From the NCBI GenBank assembly GCA_030560485.1, contig JAKTTS010000048.1, positions 1-50,189 of the forward strand: DNA of 50,189 bases, in the 5' to 3' direction. The notes below the pieces were generated by a model, which saw only the letters and a list, made by a program, of their open reading frames with translations, had not been told where the DNA came from and did not search any database. The position numbers and the translations under genes were made by a program. This document shows, piece after piece, positions 37,917 to 49,170 of the stretch. Source of the stretch: Ascoidea tarda (nom. inval.). Lineage: Eukaryota > Ascomycota > Saccharomycetes > Ascoideales > Ascoideaceae. The stretch's first letter is position 1, and each line of letters opens with the position of its first letter.

Positions 37917-40040
37917 ATGCCTTCTCAATACTCTGATATGCCTCGCTACTATGACGAGCCCAAGGGCGATTCCAAAGACTCTGCTCTAGACTTGGAGAGC
38001 TCTGCCTTCAAGCATCCTTCCAAACCGGGCTCCAGATCCTTCAAGCTTTTGTTCTCCTTCTTGTTGTTTTTGCTCTCGGTTTACTATCTCTCTGAAAAGT
38101 TTGTTCAATTCCAATTCTTCACTTCAATCGATCCAATTGACTCAATTCTCTGTTTCGACTCATTGGACTTACCTGATTACGACTTCTTTTCGTCCTTATC
38201 TTCCACCTTTAAAAAGAAGAAACCTCTCCCTCCAGTTTCGCTTCCTTCTTTGGTCTACGAAGTCGATTTCCCTATAACCTACCCACCAACTGCAAACCTC
38301 ACCACTGATCTCTTGCTAAACGATTCTCTAACCTCTGATATATTTTCAATTGACTCAATTTATGAACCTCCAAAGGATTTTTCAAGTTTAAATATCACAA
38401 ACGCTTTTTTAACTCTTAACGTTTCCACCAATATCACCAATAATGATTCTCCCATTCAGCCCCCAATCATTTTTGATATCTATTTTGATAACTACATTAT
38501 TTGGAGATCTTCATCACCAACTTCAAACTCAAACCAAACTTTTACCAATTCTACATCCTCCAAGAATATCACAAACTACTTATCCCTTCTCTCTGACTCT
38601 CACAAGATATCGCTCAAGTTGATCAATGGTGTCATTTTAAACGATATCGACATTACTCTATCCTACACTCTAATCTCAAACCCTCTTTTTTTCAACTCAA
38701 ACCCAAATGTTAATGCCAAAAAGAATTCTCTTGAAAGTGTCAACAACTACTCCTTCTTTTCAAATGTATCTACTGTTAATATCTCAGATATTTTCAATTA
38801 CAATTATCCACCAAGTAAAATCATCCCATTATCAAACTCTGGGGACTCTTTCCAATTGCCAAATGATAACTACTTGATTAGTATCCCCCAATTGCCAAAA
38901 AACACAACAAAAATCTCAATTGACCTATTTGCAACTGCTTTAGACGAGGAAATCAATTATTTCAAAAACTTATTGCAATCCCCTTCTTCTTCTGACTCTC
39001 CCCCTGATGAATGTGATCCTCCCTATAACGAAAACGGCCCTCTAAGAGTCATCAACATTTACGCTGACAACATCTTTATCCAATCTGTCGCCCCTTATCC
39101 TACTCTACTAACTCAAAACCAAATCTCAAAATATATCAACAACTCAGTAGCTTTCCAACCTTTAGCTTCCACTTATGCCTTCAATTCATTGTCCTACAAT
39201 GTCGATCTCTCGGTCATCTTGCCTTTGCTATGGAATGCTCCTGTCTCTTTAAGCATTGAAATCATCTCTCCTATAAAAGTCTCATCTCCTATTAGCAAAC
39301 CCCCTTTACCTACTCCCTTACCTCCTCCTTCCAATTCTGCAGACTTGTTCCCTTCTTCAGATTGGTTGCTCTCAGCAAATTTATTATCCTGGGAATCTTC
39401 TAAAATTAAATCATCCACTGGTTTATTAATCTTCACAAATTCTTCAATCTCTTCAAGAGGTATAATCATCCCCGCTAATGGTCTCACTCAAATTGCTAAA
39501 TCAAAAATCACCTCAGACTTGTTCTCATTATTCAACATTACTCTTGTAGATGGTCTAACCCATTCCATATCCTACAACCTAAACACCTCAACCGCTGCTG
39601 TTAACGTTCAAAACTCAAGATTCTTGAATCAAATTAAAGTATTTAAAAGCGATAATGATAACTTGGTCAACATCACCATTCAAGAATTGCTCCCTTCTTC
39701 AATTTTGCCCTCACCTATTTACTCAATCCTTAAAGAATCTCAATATTCCGTCAAATTGGATGAGATCAAAAGCATTCCTTTTAACCCCTTCTCAAAACCC
39801 TCAGTTAAATACGAGTCAAAGGCCTTAACAACTGTAAAAGTAAATAAATCCAAACCAATGAAATTCTCAAGGAAAAATGAAGTCTCCTTAAAGTCTTCAG
39901 TCTTAACCACTGACGTTAAAATTAAAGCCAAACTCCCTTCAAATAAAAAACTTTCATTTTCAAGAAGTGCTGAAGCTGTTGATGGTATTTTAGTCAAAGA
40001 TACAGGTCTTGTCTTAGGCTCTTCTATCCTCAATATCTAA
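37917..40040 (+). CDS. PNGase-A-like (peptide-N4-asparagine amidase A family) type II membrane glycoprotein
   Basis: 707 residues from the ATG at 37917 (a TTG lies 14 codons further up). A short cytoplasmic N-terminus (residues 1-39) is followed by one membrane helix (about 40-58, FKLLFSFLLFLLSVYYL) and a long lumenal or extracellular part, which is a type II layout. The lumenal part has many N-glycosylation sequons (NLT, NIT, NVS, NNS, NQT). Segments DIYFDNYIIWRSSSPT, GPLRVINIYADNIFIQSVAPYPTL and YAFNSLSYNVDLSVILPLLWNAPVSLSIEI follow the order and spacing of the PNGase A family. In that family the pattern is a FGxxEIWRTST-like strand, then GPxRxxxVxVDGxxxGxxxPFPxI and a later YxxDLTPxLPLL. 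Plant members remove N-glycans; the role in yeasts is not established, and the active site cannot be judged by eye. Confidence 0.75.
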   Translation: MPSQYSDMPRYYDEPKGDSKDSALDLESSAFKHPSKPGSRSFKLLFSFLLFLLSVYYLSEKFVQFQFFTSIDPIDSILCFDSLDLPDYDFFSSLSSTFKKKKPLPPVSLPSLVYEVDFPITYPPTANLTTDLLLNDSLTSDIFSIDSIYEPPKDFSSLNITNAFLTLNVSTNITNNDSPIQPPIIFDIYFDNYIIWRSSSPTSNSNQTFTNSTSSKNITNYLSLLSDSHKISLKLINGVILNDIDITLSYTLISNPLFFNSNPNVNAKKNSLESVNNYSFFSNVSTVNISDIFNYNYPPSKIIPLSNSGDSFQLPNDNYLISIPQLPKNTTKISIDLFATALDEEINYFKNLLQSPSSSDSPPDECDPPYNENGPLRVINIYADNIFIQSVAPYPTLLTQNQISKYINNSVAFQPLASTYAFNSLSYNVDLSVILPLLWNAPVSLSIEIISPIKVSSPISKPPLPTPLPPPSNSADLFPSSDWLLSANLLSWESSKIKSSTGLLIFTNSSISSRGIIIPANGLTQIAKSKITSDLFSLFNITLVDGLTHSISYNLNTSTAAVNVQNSRFLNQIKVFKSDNDNLVNITIQELLPSSILPSPIYSILKESQYSVKLDEIKSIPFNPFSKPSVKYESKALTTVKVNKSKPMKFSRKNEVSLKSSVLTTDVKIKAKLPSNKKLSFSRSAEAVDGILVKDTGLVLGSSILNI

Positions 40041-40366
40041 TTTCATCAAAATGTATCAAAATGTATCAATTTGTATCAATTTAGGTTATCGTTTTTCATA
40101 ATATCCTCTTTGTATTTACCATCAATTTTTTTCTCTCTCTATTTTTTATTCTATTTTTCACTCTTGGTTACGTCTCTTATTTGTTTATATCTATTACTCT
40201 TTGTCAATTGAAACTCATAAGCATATCTGATATATGTCTCTATCTCTAATATAATATCTATTAAATATAACATCTGCTAGTTCAAACCTTAAACCTTATC
40301 CTTTCTACCTTATATAAACGCCCATTTTCCTTCGTTTCCCCCTAAACACCATCAAAATGAATTCAA
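40041..40366. promoter_or_regulatory. ZIP2-like gene promoter
   Basis: AT/pyrimidine-rich. TATATAAA at 40311-40318 lies 49 bp upstream of the chosen ATG at 40367. A perfect triplication-like ATGTATCAA/TTGTATCAA repeat (about 40049-40080) occurs just after the preceding stop. An out-of-frame ATG at 40357 precedes the chosen start. I found no GGCGGC-type URS1 site. Confidence 0.45.
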
Positions 40367-40386
40367 ATGAAACCTCTTTCAATTGA
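40357..40386 (+). other. Upstream ORF overlapping the ZIP2-like start
   Basis: ATG at 40357 in a good context (AAAATGA) opens a nine-codon frame (MNSNETSFN) that ends at 40384-40386, past the main ATG at 40367 and in another frame. If the mRNA starts upstream of 40357 this would dampen translation; if it starts between 40358 and 40366 it is irrelevant. Confidence 0.5.
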
Positions 40387-43300
40387 TCGGTTGCTTAATG
40401 TAAAATATACCAACATCAACAACGAAATTATTTCCACAGCTCCTCCCAATAATAAAAATAATCATCTCGACAAACAAATTGATTGGGTTCTAGCTACAAG
40501 CAAAAAAAAAGTATCCGAAAAGTTACAGATAAGTAAACAAACTGCTGCGTTTTTAAGAAGGTCTGTTCAATCATCAATTAATATTGATTTCAATTCGATT
40601 CAACAATCATCAAACAACGTTCTCAGTAATCCTTTCAATAACTGTTTTATAAGCAATGACAATGATTTTTTGATTAACACCACAATCAACAACCGCTACA
40701 ACAATTTTAAAATTATTAACATAAACTTACCGCCAATAAAAAATTTGATGAAAATTTATGAAAATCTCATTTCTAAAGAATTAACTATTAGTAATAAAAC
40801 CATAAATAATGATTTTTCAAAATTTTATAATATCCAAAACAAATTGTTAAAAGAACCAATTAAAATTACAAAAGTAACAACTGATTTTTTAAAATTTTGC
40901 TTGAAAGGAAATACAAGCTTATCTATCCACGAAAAATTAGCTATCAATAAACCTGATGATCAGAATAATATTGACAAATATAAAATTCATAACGAATTTT
41001 CCTTGAATATATTTGAAAAACCCACAACTATTGTTAATAGAGATGACTCAAAACTACTAGTTAATCTACCAATGATCCCAAATATTGATAAATTACTATC
41101 CACAAATGATGAATATTTGCAATCTCTTTTCAATGATTCTGTTTTGAAAAATTCAAAATCAATCAAAAATCAAATGCTTTCAATGTCACAAAATCAAATA
41201 ACTGCGAAAATACCCAATAAATCTTTCTTGGAATCCAAATTCAAATTAAAAGAGTTTTACATTAAACCTTCAGAGTCTCACTATCAAGATTCCGATTTGA
41301 ATTATAAAAATTCCTTATCTTTTTACAACTCGACTTTTCCATCTTGTTATCCATACAATATTCAAGCCGATTTTCCTAATATTAAAAAAATCCAAAATGA
41401 TCGTTACATCGAAAATTTATTTCAAAACCTTAACCAATTCTCAAATATTTTTGATGAATCTTTAAACCATGAATTTTCACTTTTTAAATTAAAACTACCA
41501 TTCATCAATGACTCCGATACAAAACCATCTTTAGATTCTTTTTTCATTTCATCTTCAATTTCAAATTATCTTTTACCAAATGATTGTCATATCAATAAAA
41601 AATTATTAAAAAATATTTCTTGGGTTCCATTTAAAATATCTTCCAAGATAACTCGTTTTCCTGATAATTATTTATACCAATCATTAAATTGCTCAATCAA
41701 TTTAAATCTTAATGAATATATATTATTAAAAAGGCCCAATTTACTTTTGAATAATCTCAAAACCCTTCGTCATTTTGATATAAATAATTGGATAAACATA
41801 GAAAAATTACAAAAGAAATCTCAAGTGAATGACAAAAAAATCAAACAAAATACTAATTTTCCTTATGAAAAAATTGATTTAATTAATACAATATGCAATG
41901 ACATCGATAGGACAACAAAAAGCTTAATTCGAAACCAAAATGATCAAACTATTTCATCCAATGAAAATATTTCGGTAGATTCTTCAATTTTATCTTCCAA
42001 CCTAAATAATCTGCAAGAGCAAGAAGAATCTTTTAAGACTTCTGATACTAATTTATTCACAAAACATAATTCATTGCAAAATTTAAAACCAGAAATTAAT
42101 TGTGATGGTTTAAGAAATTCACAACTTTTGACAAATTCAAGTGAAAAACTGAATTTGGAACTTGCTCAATTAATCCAAAATATAGATATAGGCAACTCTA
42201 TCGAATTTAATAATAATGAAATTATACTAAACTCAACTTTTATAAACTCCTTAAATAAACCAAAAAGGCATATCAATGAAATGCTAGAAAGTTCCAAAAT
42301 TAAAGATAATTCACTTCCTAAAAATAATATATTTCAATATGATGAGGAATATGATGAAGAGTTAGAATCTTTGATTATCGCAAAAAAAAGAAAAATCAGC
42401 TCATCTAATGATTTTGATAAGAAAATTCAAATTAATAATAACAGTTTCCCTTTGTTGGATCTATTGAATTTTTCCACTAATACTCTAAATAGAAAATTAT
42501 CAAATAATGATAATACTCTTTTATTAAACCCATCTTTCGGTTCAAATATCTTTGAAACTAAAGAAAATAATATAAATAATATCCCAAATATAAAAGATAT
42601 GTTAAATGGTAATTGTGTACACACCATTCAAAAGAGAACAATAATTTTCAATATATCTAGTATCGATAAAAACTATAAAATCTTTAAAAATTTAGAAATG
42701 GCAGATATAGTTCATATATATGAATTTGAATTTGAATTAAGATGCCCTCAAATAAATGATGTTGATTTTATTATTTCATCAATTTCCTGTGCACTAATTG
42801 TCCCTGATGTTTTGTTGAACCAAATTGATATTTCAACAAATAGTTTAATTATAAATCAAAAAATATTAAAACTTAAAAAATATTTTAAAAAGATATATGT
42901 GATTATAGAAATGAGTGATTATTTTTTAAATAATTCAAAAATCTCAGGAAGCTATCACAAAAATATACAAGATCTAACAGAGTTTCAAAATTTTCTTCTG
43001 GCTGCTAACAACATTGAATGTTTTTGTATTAAAAAGACAAACCACGATCACCCATTAAGCTTTTTGTTGTTAAATCTAGCACAATCACGAGGAGAAGTTT
43101 ATTCCGATGTCAATGAACCAGAATCAATAAATGTATGCATATTGTTTATTTTGTTTTTTGTCAAAAAGTGAAAAATGGCTTAAATAAAATTAAATGTTTC
43201 AAATACTAATATAGTATATATAATAAAATTTAGCAAAACAAGATGTTTTTATTTGAATGTGGAATAAATCCCTTTTTGGCAAATAAAATTCTATCGAAAA

Positions 43301-43513
43301 CTACTTTGTATGATTTTATTTTGCTAAAACGAAAAGATAGAGAGAAGTTGTTTGGAGAATTTTTGACATTATATTTATTGGTTTGTATACTTTTTGGGTT
43401 GTTTTTTTTGAACTATATTTGTTTAGTGGAGAAATTACTAACAAACTGAAAACAAAACAAAATAGGATACATTAGATAAATTATTCTCAACACCATGGAT
43501 ATTGGAATGTTGA
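40367..43513 (+). CDS. ZIP2: ZIP2/SHOC1-like meiotic crossover protein (XPF-like), three exons
   Basis: Zip2 with Spo16 forms an XPF-ERCC1-like, nuclease-dead pair of the ZMM group that stabilises crossover intermediates in meiosis. Proposed structure: join(40367..43132, 43234..43380, 43466..43513), 986 residues. Residues about 1-740 are Asn/Ser/Leu-rich with no known domain. From about 750 there is an alternating strand-helix fold (RTIIFNISSIDKNYKIFKNL, ADIVHIYEFEFELRC, FIISSISCALIVPDVLLNQ, KKIYVIIEMSDYF, FQNFLLAANNIECFCIKK) with no ERKxxxD nuclease motif. Exon 2 adds a helix-hairpin-helix-like segment (FECGINPFLANKILSKTTL, REKLFGEFLT). Exon 3 adds DTLDKLFSTPWILEC. XPF-like domain followed by HhH is the Zip2/SHOC1 arrangement. 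The second intron donor (GTTTGT) is non-standard, so the last 16 codons are less certain. Confidence 0.66.
43133..43233 (+). other. ZIP2-like gene intron 1
   Basis: 101 nt: donor GTATGC, branch TACTAAT (43204-43210), acceptor TTTAG ending at 43233. Phase 0. Without splicing the frame runs into a stop after a hydrophobic nonsense tail. Confidence 0.8.
43381..43465 (+). other. ZIP2-like gene intron 2 (candidate)
   Basis: A perfect branch site TACTAAC at 43436-43442 and acceptor AAATAG ending at 43465 are clear. The only donor that keeps a frame is GTTTGT at 43381. The alternative GTATAC at 43385 would create an immediate stop. Confidence 0.6.
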
Positions 43514-43833
43514 GTTTAACTTGCAAGAATAACAAAAATAGACCAATTTGCATATATTAAATTTAAAACAGTGATTATGATATAAAAAAAAGAAATAAAT
43601 CAAGAAAAAAAAAGTATTAGGAATGAAAGATTTATATAAACAAGAAAAAAAAACAAAAAAAAGACTGGCAATAAAAATTACGTGAAAAAACATTTCAAGT
43701 TGTGGATTGAACTCAAATAATTGCAACAAAAGAATGGGCATTTTTGAGTCATTTGTAAATTATATACACTAACCAATTCATTTAAAACATTTCCCAGAAT
43801 AACTTTTATTTTATGGAGTGAAAAATAATAATT

Positions 43834-45877
43834 CTAATAAGCTCTGACTGTTGGAGGAACTGGTTTACATTCATTTTCATCCAAAGTTGTAGCTATAACA
43901 TCTCTGTATTTAATCACAACATCGTCACCAGATTTCTTTTGCCAAGATAAGGTATGTTTCATCCAGTTTACATCATCTCTATTAGGATAATCTTCTCTAG
44001 CATGAGCACCTCTTGATTCTTTTCTAGTAGCAGCAGAAATAGCAGTTTGTTTGGCACAAGTCAACAAGTTTTGCAATTCTAAAGTTTCAACTAAATCTGA
44101 GTTCCAGATCATTGATCTGTCAGTGGTACCAATGTCAACAAAGGAATCGTCAACCTTAGTAACATTTATAACACCTTCATCTAAGGATTCTTGAGTTCTG
44201 AAGACAGAAACATCATTTTGCATAGCTTTTTGCATTGCTAATCTGATTTCGGCAGTAGATTTTGGACCAGAACAGTTTCTCAAGTAATCTAAGTTGGCAA
44301 CAGATTCAGCACCAAGATCAGCTGGTAATGGTTTATGTGGTAAACCTGGTTTCAAACTTTCAGAAATTGTGTGAGCAACAGCTCTACCAAAAACGACTAA
44401 ATCTAATAAGGAGTTGGCACCTAATCTATTGGCACCATGAACGGAAACACAAGCAGCTTCACCACAGGCTAATAAACCTTCAACAATAACATCTTCACCC
44501 TTTTCGTTAACAGTCAAACATTCACCATTCCATTTTGTTGGGATACCACCCATATTATAATGCACAGTTGGTAAAACTGGAATTGGTTCTTTTGTGACAT
44601 CAACACCAGCAAAAATGGCAGCAGTTTCAGAAATACCAGGCAATCTTTCATGAAGAACAGAAGCAGGTAAATGAGATAATTGTAAAAACATATGATCTTT
44701 GTCAGGACCAACACCTCTTCCTGCTCTGATTTCCATGGTAATAGCTCTTGAGACAACATCTCTACAAGCTAAATCTTTGGCGGTTGGAGCATATCTTTCC
44801 ATAAATCTTTCACCTTCGGAGTTGACAAGGAAACCACCTTCACCTCTAGCACCTTCTGTGATAAGACAACCGGAACCGTAGATACCAGAAGGATGAAATT
44901 GGATAAATTCTAAATCTTCCAATGGTAGACCAGCTCTTGAAACCATAGCAAAACCATCACCAGTACAAGTGTGAGCAGAAGTACAAGAAAAGTAAGCTCT
45001 CCCGTAACCACCAGTGGCCATGATGGTTTTATGAGCTCTGAATCTATGTAAGGTACCATCTTCTTGGTTGTAGGCAATGACACCAACACATTTGCCTTCA
45101 TCCATTAAAAGATCCAAGGCAAAGAATTCAATAAAGAAATGAGTATCATGTCTCAAAGCTTGACCATATAAGGAATGTAAAAGTGCATGTCCAGTTCTAT
45201 CAGCGACAGCACAGGTTCTGTAAGCTTGACCACCCTTACCGTATTCCTTTGATTGACCACCAAAGGCTCTTTGATAGATTCTACCAGTTTCAGTTCTGGA
45301 AAAGGGAACACCATAATGTTCAAGTTCATAAATGGAAGCAGGAGCTTCTCTAGTCATATAGTGGATAGCATCTTGGTCACCTAACCAATCAGAACCCTTG
45401 ACTGTATCATACATGTGCCAGTGCCAATCATCAGCATGCATATTACCTGTAATAATTTAGATGAAAAAAAAAGCAAAAGAAGAAAAGAAGTTAGTAATCA
45501 ATGTTAAAATTGATAGAAATGAAAATAAGAAATAAATTGAACATACCTAAAGCAGCATTGATACCACCTTGTGCAGCAACAGTATGGGATCTTGTTGGAA
45601 ACAATTTTGAAAGACAGGCAGTTTTATAACCAGCATTAGCCAAACCAAAGGCTGCTCTTAAACCGGCACCACCTGCACCAACGACAACACAATCATATTC
45701 ATGGTCGATGATGTGGTATTTGTCACCCATTGCCTTAGCAGCATCTTGGCTGGTTTTACCATCTTTTTTGGCAGAATCGTTCTTTATGACTTGCAAAGAT
45801 CTTGAGGTTGAACTAAAAAATCTTGAAAAACCCTTTATTGAGCTAGAGAGTTGTTGAGTACGACGCAAAGCAAGCAT
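43834..45877 (-). CDS. SDH1: SDH1: succinate dehydrogenase flavoprotein subunit, one intron
   Basis: The catalytic subunit of mitochondrial complex II, oxidising succinate to fumarate with covalently bound FAD. Structure: complement(join(43834..45446, 45547..45877)), 647 residues (S. cerevisiae 640). The N-terminus is a mitochondrial presequence ([21 protein letters not shown]). The dinucleotide-binding loop is [16 protein letters not shown], and [16 protein letters not shown] contains the His that carries FAD. The intron falls right after this, within the Gly codon of ALGNM. Further motifs are [56 protein letters not shown] and [22 protein letters not shown]. The C-terminus is [11 protein letters not shown], as in yeast. 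HPSG replaces the common HPTG, a mild change. Confidence 0.98.
45447..45546 (-). other. SDH1 intron
   Basis: 100 nt on the minus strand: donor GTATGT (45546-45541), branch TACTAAC (45496-45490 on the minus strand), pyrimidine-rich tract, acceptor TTACAG ending at 45447. Splicing restores [10 protein letters not shown]. Confidence 0.96.
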
Positions 45878-48147
45878 TTTTGATTAATGTTATTATTACT
45901 ATTGTATGAGTGTAGTTTATATGGAATCAAAAAAGGATAGAAAATAAAATAAAGATGAAATGAGCTTGAAAAACAAAAAGGATGGTGGTATAGTAAGAAT
46001 ATGAATTATAAAGTTGTTGAGAAAAGCGATCTTGAGTAACCCCAGATTGAAAGATTCTGCTGAAGTAGAAACTTTTTGGTAACTGATAAAATGAAATCTT
46101 ACAAAAGATGTAGGCTGTTAAGATATCAGAGAAGAATATAAGTATTGGAACAATAGAAAGATATACTTATAAAAACGAAAACCAACCCAGGAATGCTTTG
46201 AATATATCCAATTACTAATATTGAAATATGATCTTTAGTTTCCAATGTTTGCAATGGTGTTTTTCATATTTTTCTTTATTTTATTACTGGTGCGTTTTCT
46301 TATCGACTTTAACCGAACAAGATGACCCTGACGAAAATTTTCAGATGTTCTTTAAATTTTCAATGGAAGATGGATGTTCGCTGAACCAAAATCAACAACA
46401 ATTTCGATATTTCAGCAAATAAAAATGAGCGAACAGCCCATAAGCATACACTAGAAAAGTTACTTGAGCTAGCTGGGGTCTGCTCGAGTAGTGGTGATGA
46501 CAAGCGTGAAAGCTCAAAGTATTATCTCCATATTACTATAACGCATCTGATAATTGGCCGACTGCAGAAACAATATGGACGGCAGCGACAACGGAGATTT
46601 TTGGTGCTGAGGAAAACAATCCTGAATCTGCCGAGCGTGTCAGCAAAGTTAACCAACACACTATTGGCTGGAAAGCTCATCACCAAGCAACATCCGTTGT
46701 CTGATAGAACCCATTTGACGGAACTTGGTGGAAATACAGCGGAACTGGTTGAGTAAGCAGAGGAACCACATAACAGCACCAGAAGGCTGTTCGCTAAGTG
46801 AGAAGAGCAGCTGATTGTTCGGAGCACCTTCGAAAGTACCTTCTAAAATTCTCTGAAGCTCTGTTGGCAGCAGGTTTGCCAGAACACGTAGCACCATCGG
46901 TCTCCGGTGTCTTCTGAAGAGAGAAAGCTTTTGTGATTTGTTTATTATTACTCTCTTAGAGGGCTCGAACTAGGAAACAGCAGTGGGGCGGTACTAGCAA
47001 ACTGCTGGTTAGCCTAATGCCTACGCTTCCCAAAGACAGCTCTTCCGTCGGTCGGCAGGAACGCGATTGGAAAAACAAGCAGGGTAAATACACGTGAGTA
47101 ATAATGTGATCACATTCTTTGAACTACCATTTTGGGAAGGACAAAACAAAGGCACCTTTTTGGTTCTGTGCTGCCAAAACAGGACTTTTTTTTACTGTGG
47201 ACAAAAAGCGACTCACCGAAGCTGTTTGTGGAGGAGGTTTATTTTGACAGCACTTTTGAGGATGTATTTGCGGTGGAATCGAGTTTTGACACAATTGAAC
47301 ACATGACGAGGTTGTTTTATCTGTCAAACCCTGCTGGATTCAGATGATATACCAGAGCCTTATGCCCCAAGAGAGGGATGGCAATTATTTTCCACCACAT
47401 ATTGTTCCCATTTAAACCAATGAAAGTGTATTTTTCTTTATTTGCGCTTCATTTAAGTTTTGGTTTGTTCTCGGTCAACTGAGAGTCATGAATAATAACA
47501 AATCTACATTCTCTCTAACAGTGATACAGACCTTTTTCATTACATTTACCTTGCATTTATTCAACTGCCTTGAAATCTATTAGCTGAATCGATACCCTAT
47601 AATAGTTTGTTTTTAACAATTATTATTGCAGCTAGACTACCATCTTGAAAAGAAATGTTTTTTGCTTTAAACAGCACCCACTAAAACTTAATTATCGCTT
47701 TTGTTTTTATATGGCTAACTTTTACAGAAATTACTACCAACCACTTGAATATAGCTGAGGAAATGTTATTCGTCTATTAAGAGTCTGTATAAGTCATAAG
47801 ACCAGCTTCGTTCTTATATTGGAGTTGTTTTTTTTGTTTTATTGATTAGATTCCTACCTTGTTACAGACAGGTTGCTCACTGCCCATTAATGTAAAGAAC
47901 AAACTTTGGTTCAAAAAAAAAGAAAAAAAAGTTCCAGAAAACTTGAGAAAATTTTTCAAGCTACTCTTTTGAGTTAATGTTTTGTCTTGCACCATACTTA
48001 AGCGAAAAGAAGGGATGACTATAACAGTAATAAAACTTTTATAACTTTTTACATGTTTAACATACCGAATTCAAAAACCAAGCACATAGGCCTCATATAC
48101 TGATTTTTCAAATTCTCTTATACTATAATCAAACAAATAATATAATC
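45878..48147. other. 2.3-kb gene-free region between SDH1 and the YPQ-type gene
   Basis: No gene is supported. SDH1 promoter sequence occupies the left part, with one CCAAT core on the SDH1 strand (46144-46148). A G+C-richer block at about 46430-47100 carries several mid-length open frames on both strands with no protein motif. CACGTGAGT occurs near 47092. The region from 47380 on is AT-rich. A TTCGAG-containing stretch near 46965 (minus strand) recalls a tRNA T-arm but does not fold. Confidence 0.5.
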
Positions 48148-49170
48148 ATGATAGCTCCTCCTCCTCCTCAATACCTAAGTGCCGAAACTGTCAGCAGCGT
48201 AACAGGCTCAATATCAATCGCCTGTTGGATTATAGTATTCGCTCCACAAATTTATGAAAATTTTATCCGACAAAGTGCTGAAGGATTATCTATGTCCTTT
48301 ATTGTATTATGGTTATTAGGTGATGTATTCAACGTTGTTGGTTCGATTTTGCAAAATGTTTTGCCAACAATGATAATATTAGCAATTTACTATACCATAG
48401 CCGATTTGATTTTGTTATTTCAATGTCTAAAATACAACAGACTAAATGACCAAAGAAACCAGAATTTAGCTTTACAAAATGACACTTCCTCAATTCATTA
48501 TTCTCCAGTAAATCCAATAAACAACGATGAAAACATAATACAAGAAGCGCTAATGGATAGTATATTAATTGGAAATAACAAAATAAATAAAACAAGAAAA
48601 CTATTCTACAATTCGTTGATGATTTTTATTGTTTTTCTCTCTGGAATTTTAGGCTATTTAGCATCTGGTAATAAACATAATGGCAATAACGATAACGATA
48701 ATGATAACGATGATGATAACGATGATGATAACAATAGTGATAGCAATAATGGTGAAACCCAAATCAACTTGCTTGGACAAATATTTGGTTATCTATGTTC
48801 AATCTTATACCTTGGTTCAAGAATTCCTCAGATATTATTGAATTTTAGAAGAAAATCTTGCGATGGAATTTCGTTCATGTTCTTCTTGTTCGCTTGTCTA
48901 GGTAATTTAACCTACTGTATAAGTATTCTAAGTGTCAACAACTCAATCAACTATATTATAATCAACCTAAGCTGGTTAATAGGCAGTGCCGGCACTTTAC
49001 TACTAGATTTAATTATTTTTATTCAATTTTTTGTTTACTTTGATGAAAATGAAGCAGGAATAGAATTTGAAGATGAAGGGTATGAAAATGAAGACCACGA
49101 AGCAAATCAGCAAGACCTTGATATTCAGCAAATCATTGCTAACCAAACTCAAACGTATGGCAGTATCTAG
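48148..49170 (+). CDS. YPQ1: PQ-loop vacuolar cationic amino-acid transporter (YPQ1/RTC2 type)
   Basis: A vacuolar-membrane exporter of basic amino acids in yeast, related to human PQLC2. Seven membrane segments are arranged as two PQ-loop repeats. The first is SGSIACWIIVFAPQIYENF-like (VFAPQIYENFIRQSAEGLS, about residues 29-47). The second is GYLCSILYLGSRIPQILLNF with RRKSCDGISFMFFLFACLGN (about 213-258). Both PQ motifs and the SxEGLS/SCDGIS followers agree closely with Ypq1. SPVNPINNDEN in the loop also matches the yeast SPANPINEN. An Asp/Asn repeat (NDNDNDNDDDNDDDN) from a GATAAC microsatellite enlarges the central loop, and an acidic Gln-rich tail ends the protein (340 aa; yeast about 308). 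YPQ1, YPQ2 and RTC2 cannot be separated with confidence. Confidence 0.88.
   Translation: MIAPPPPQYLSAETVSSVTGSISIACWIIVFAPQIYENFIRQSAEGLSMSFIVLWLLGDVFNVVGSILQNVLPTMIILAIYYTIADLILLFQCLKYNRLNDQRNQNLALQNDTSSIHYSPVNPINNDENIIQEALMDSILIGNNKINKTRKLFYNSLMIFIVFLSGILGYLASGNKHNGNNDNDNDNDDDNDDDNNSDSNNGETQINLLGQIFGYLCSILYLGSRIPQILLNFRRKSCDGISFMFFLFACLGNLTYCISILSVNNSINYIIINLSWLIGSAGTLLLDLIIFIQFFVYFDENEAGIEFEDEGYENEDHEANQQDLDIQQIIANQTQTYGSI

Noticed and set aside
46950-47050. tRNA-like T-arm (AGTTCGAGCCC on the minus strand)
   Set aside because: T-stem bases do not pair, no acceptor stem, no T-run terminator.
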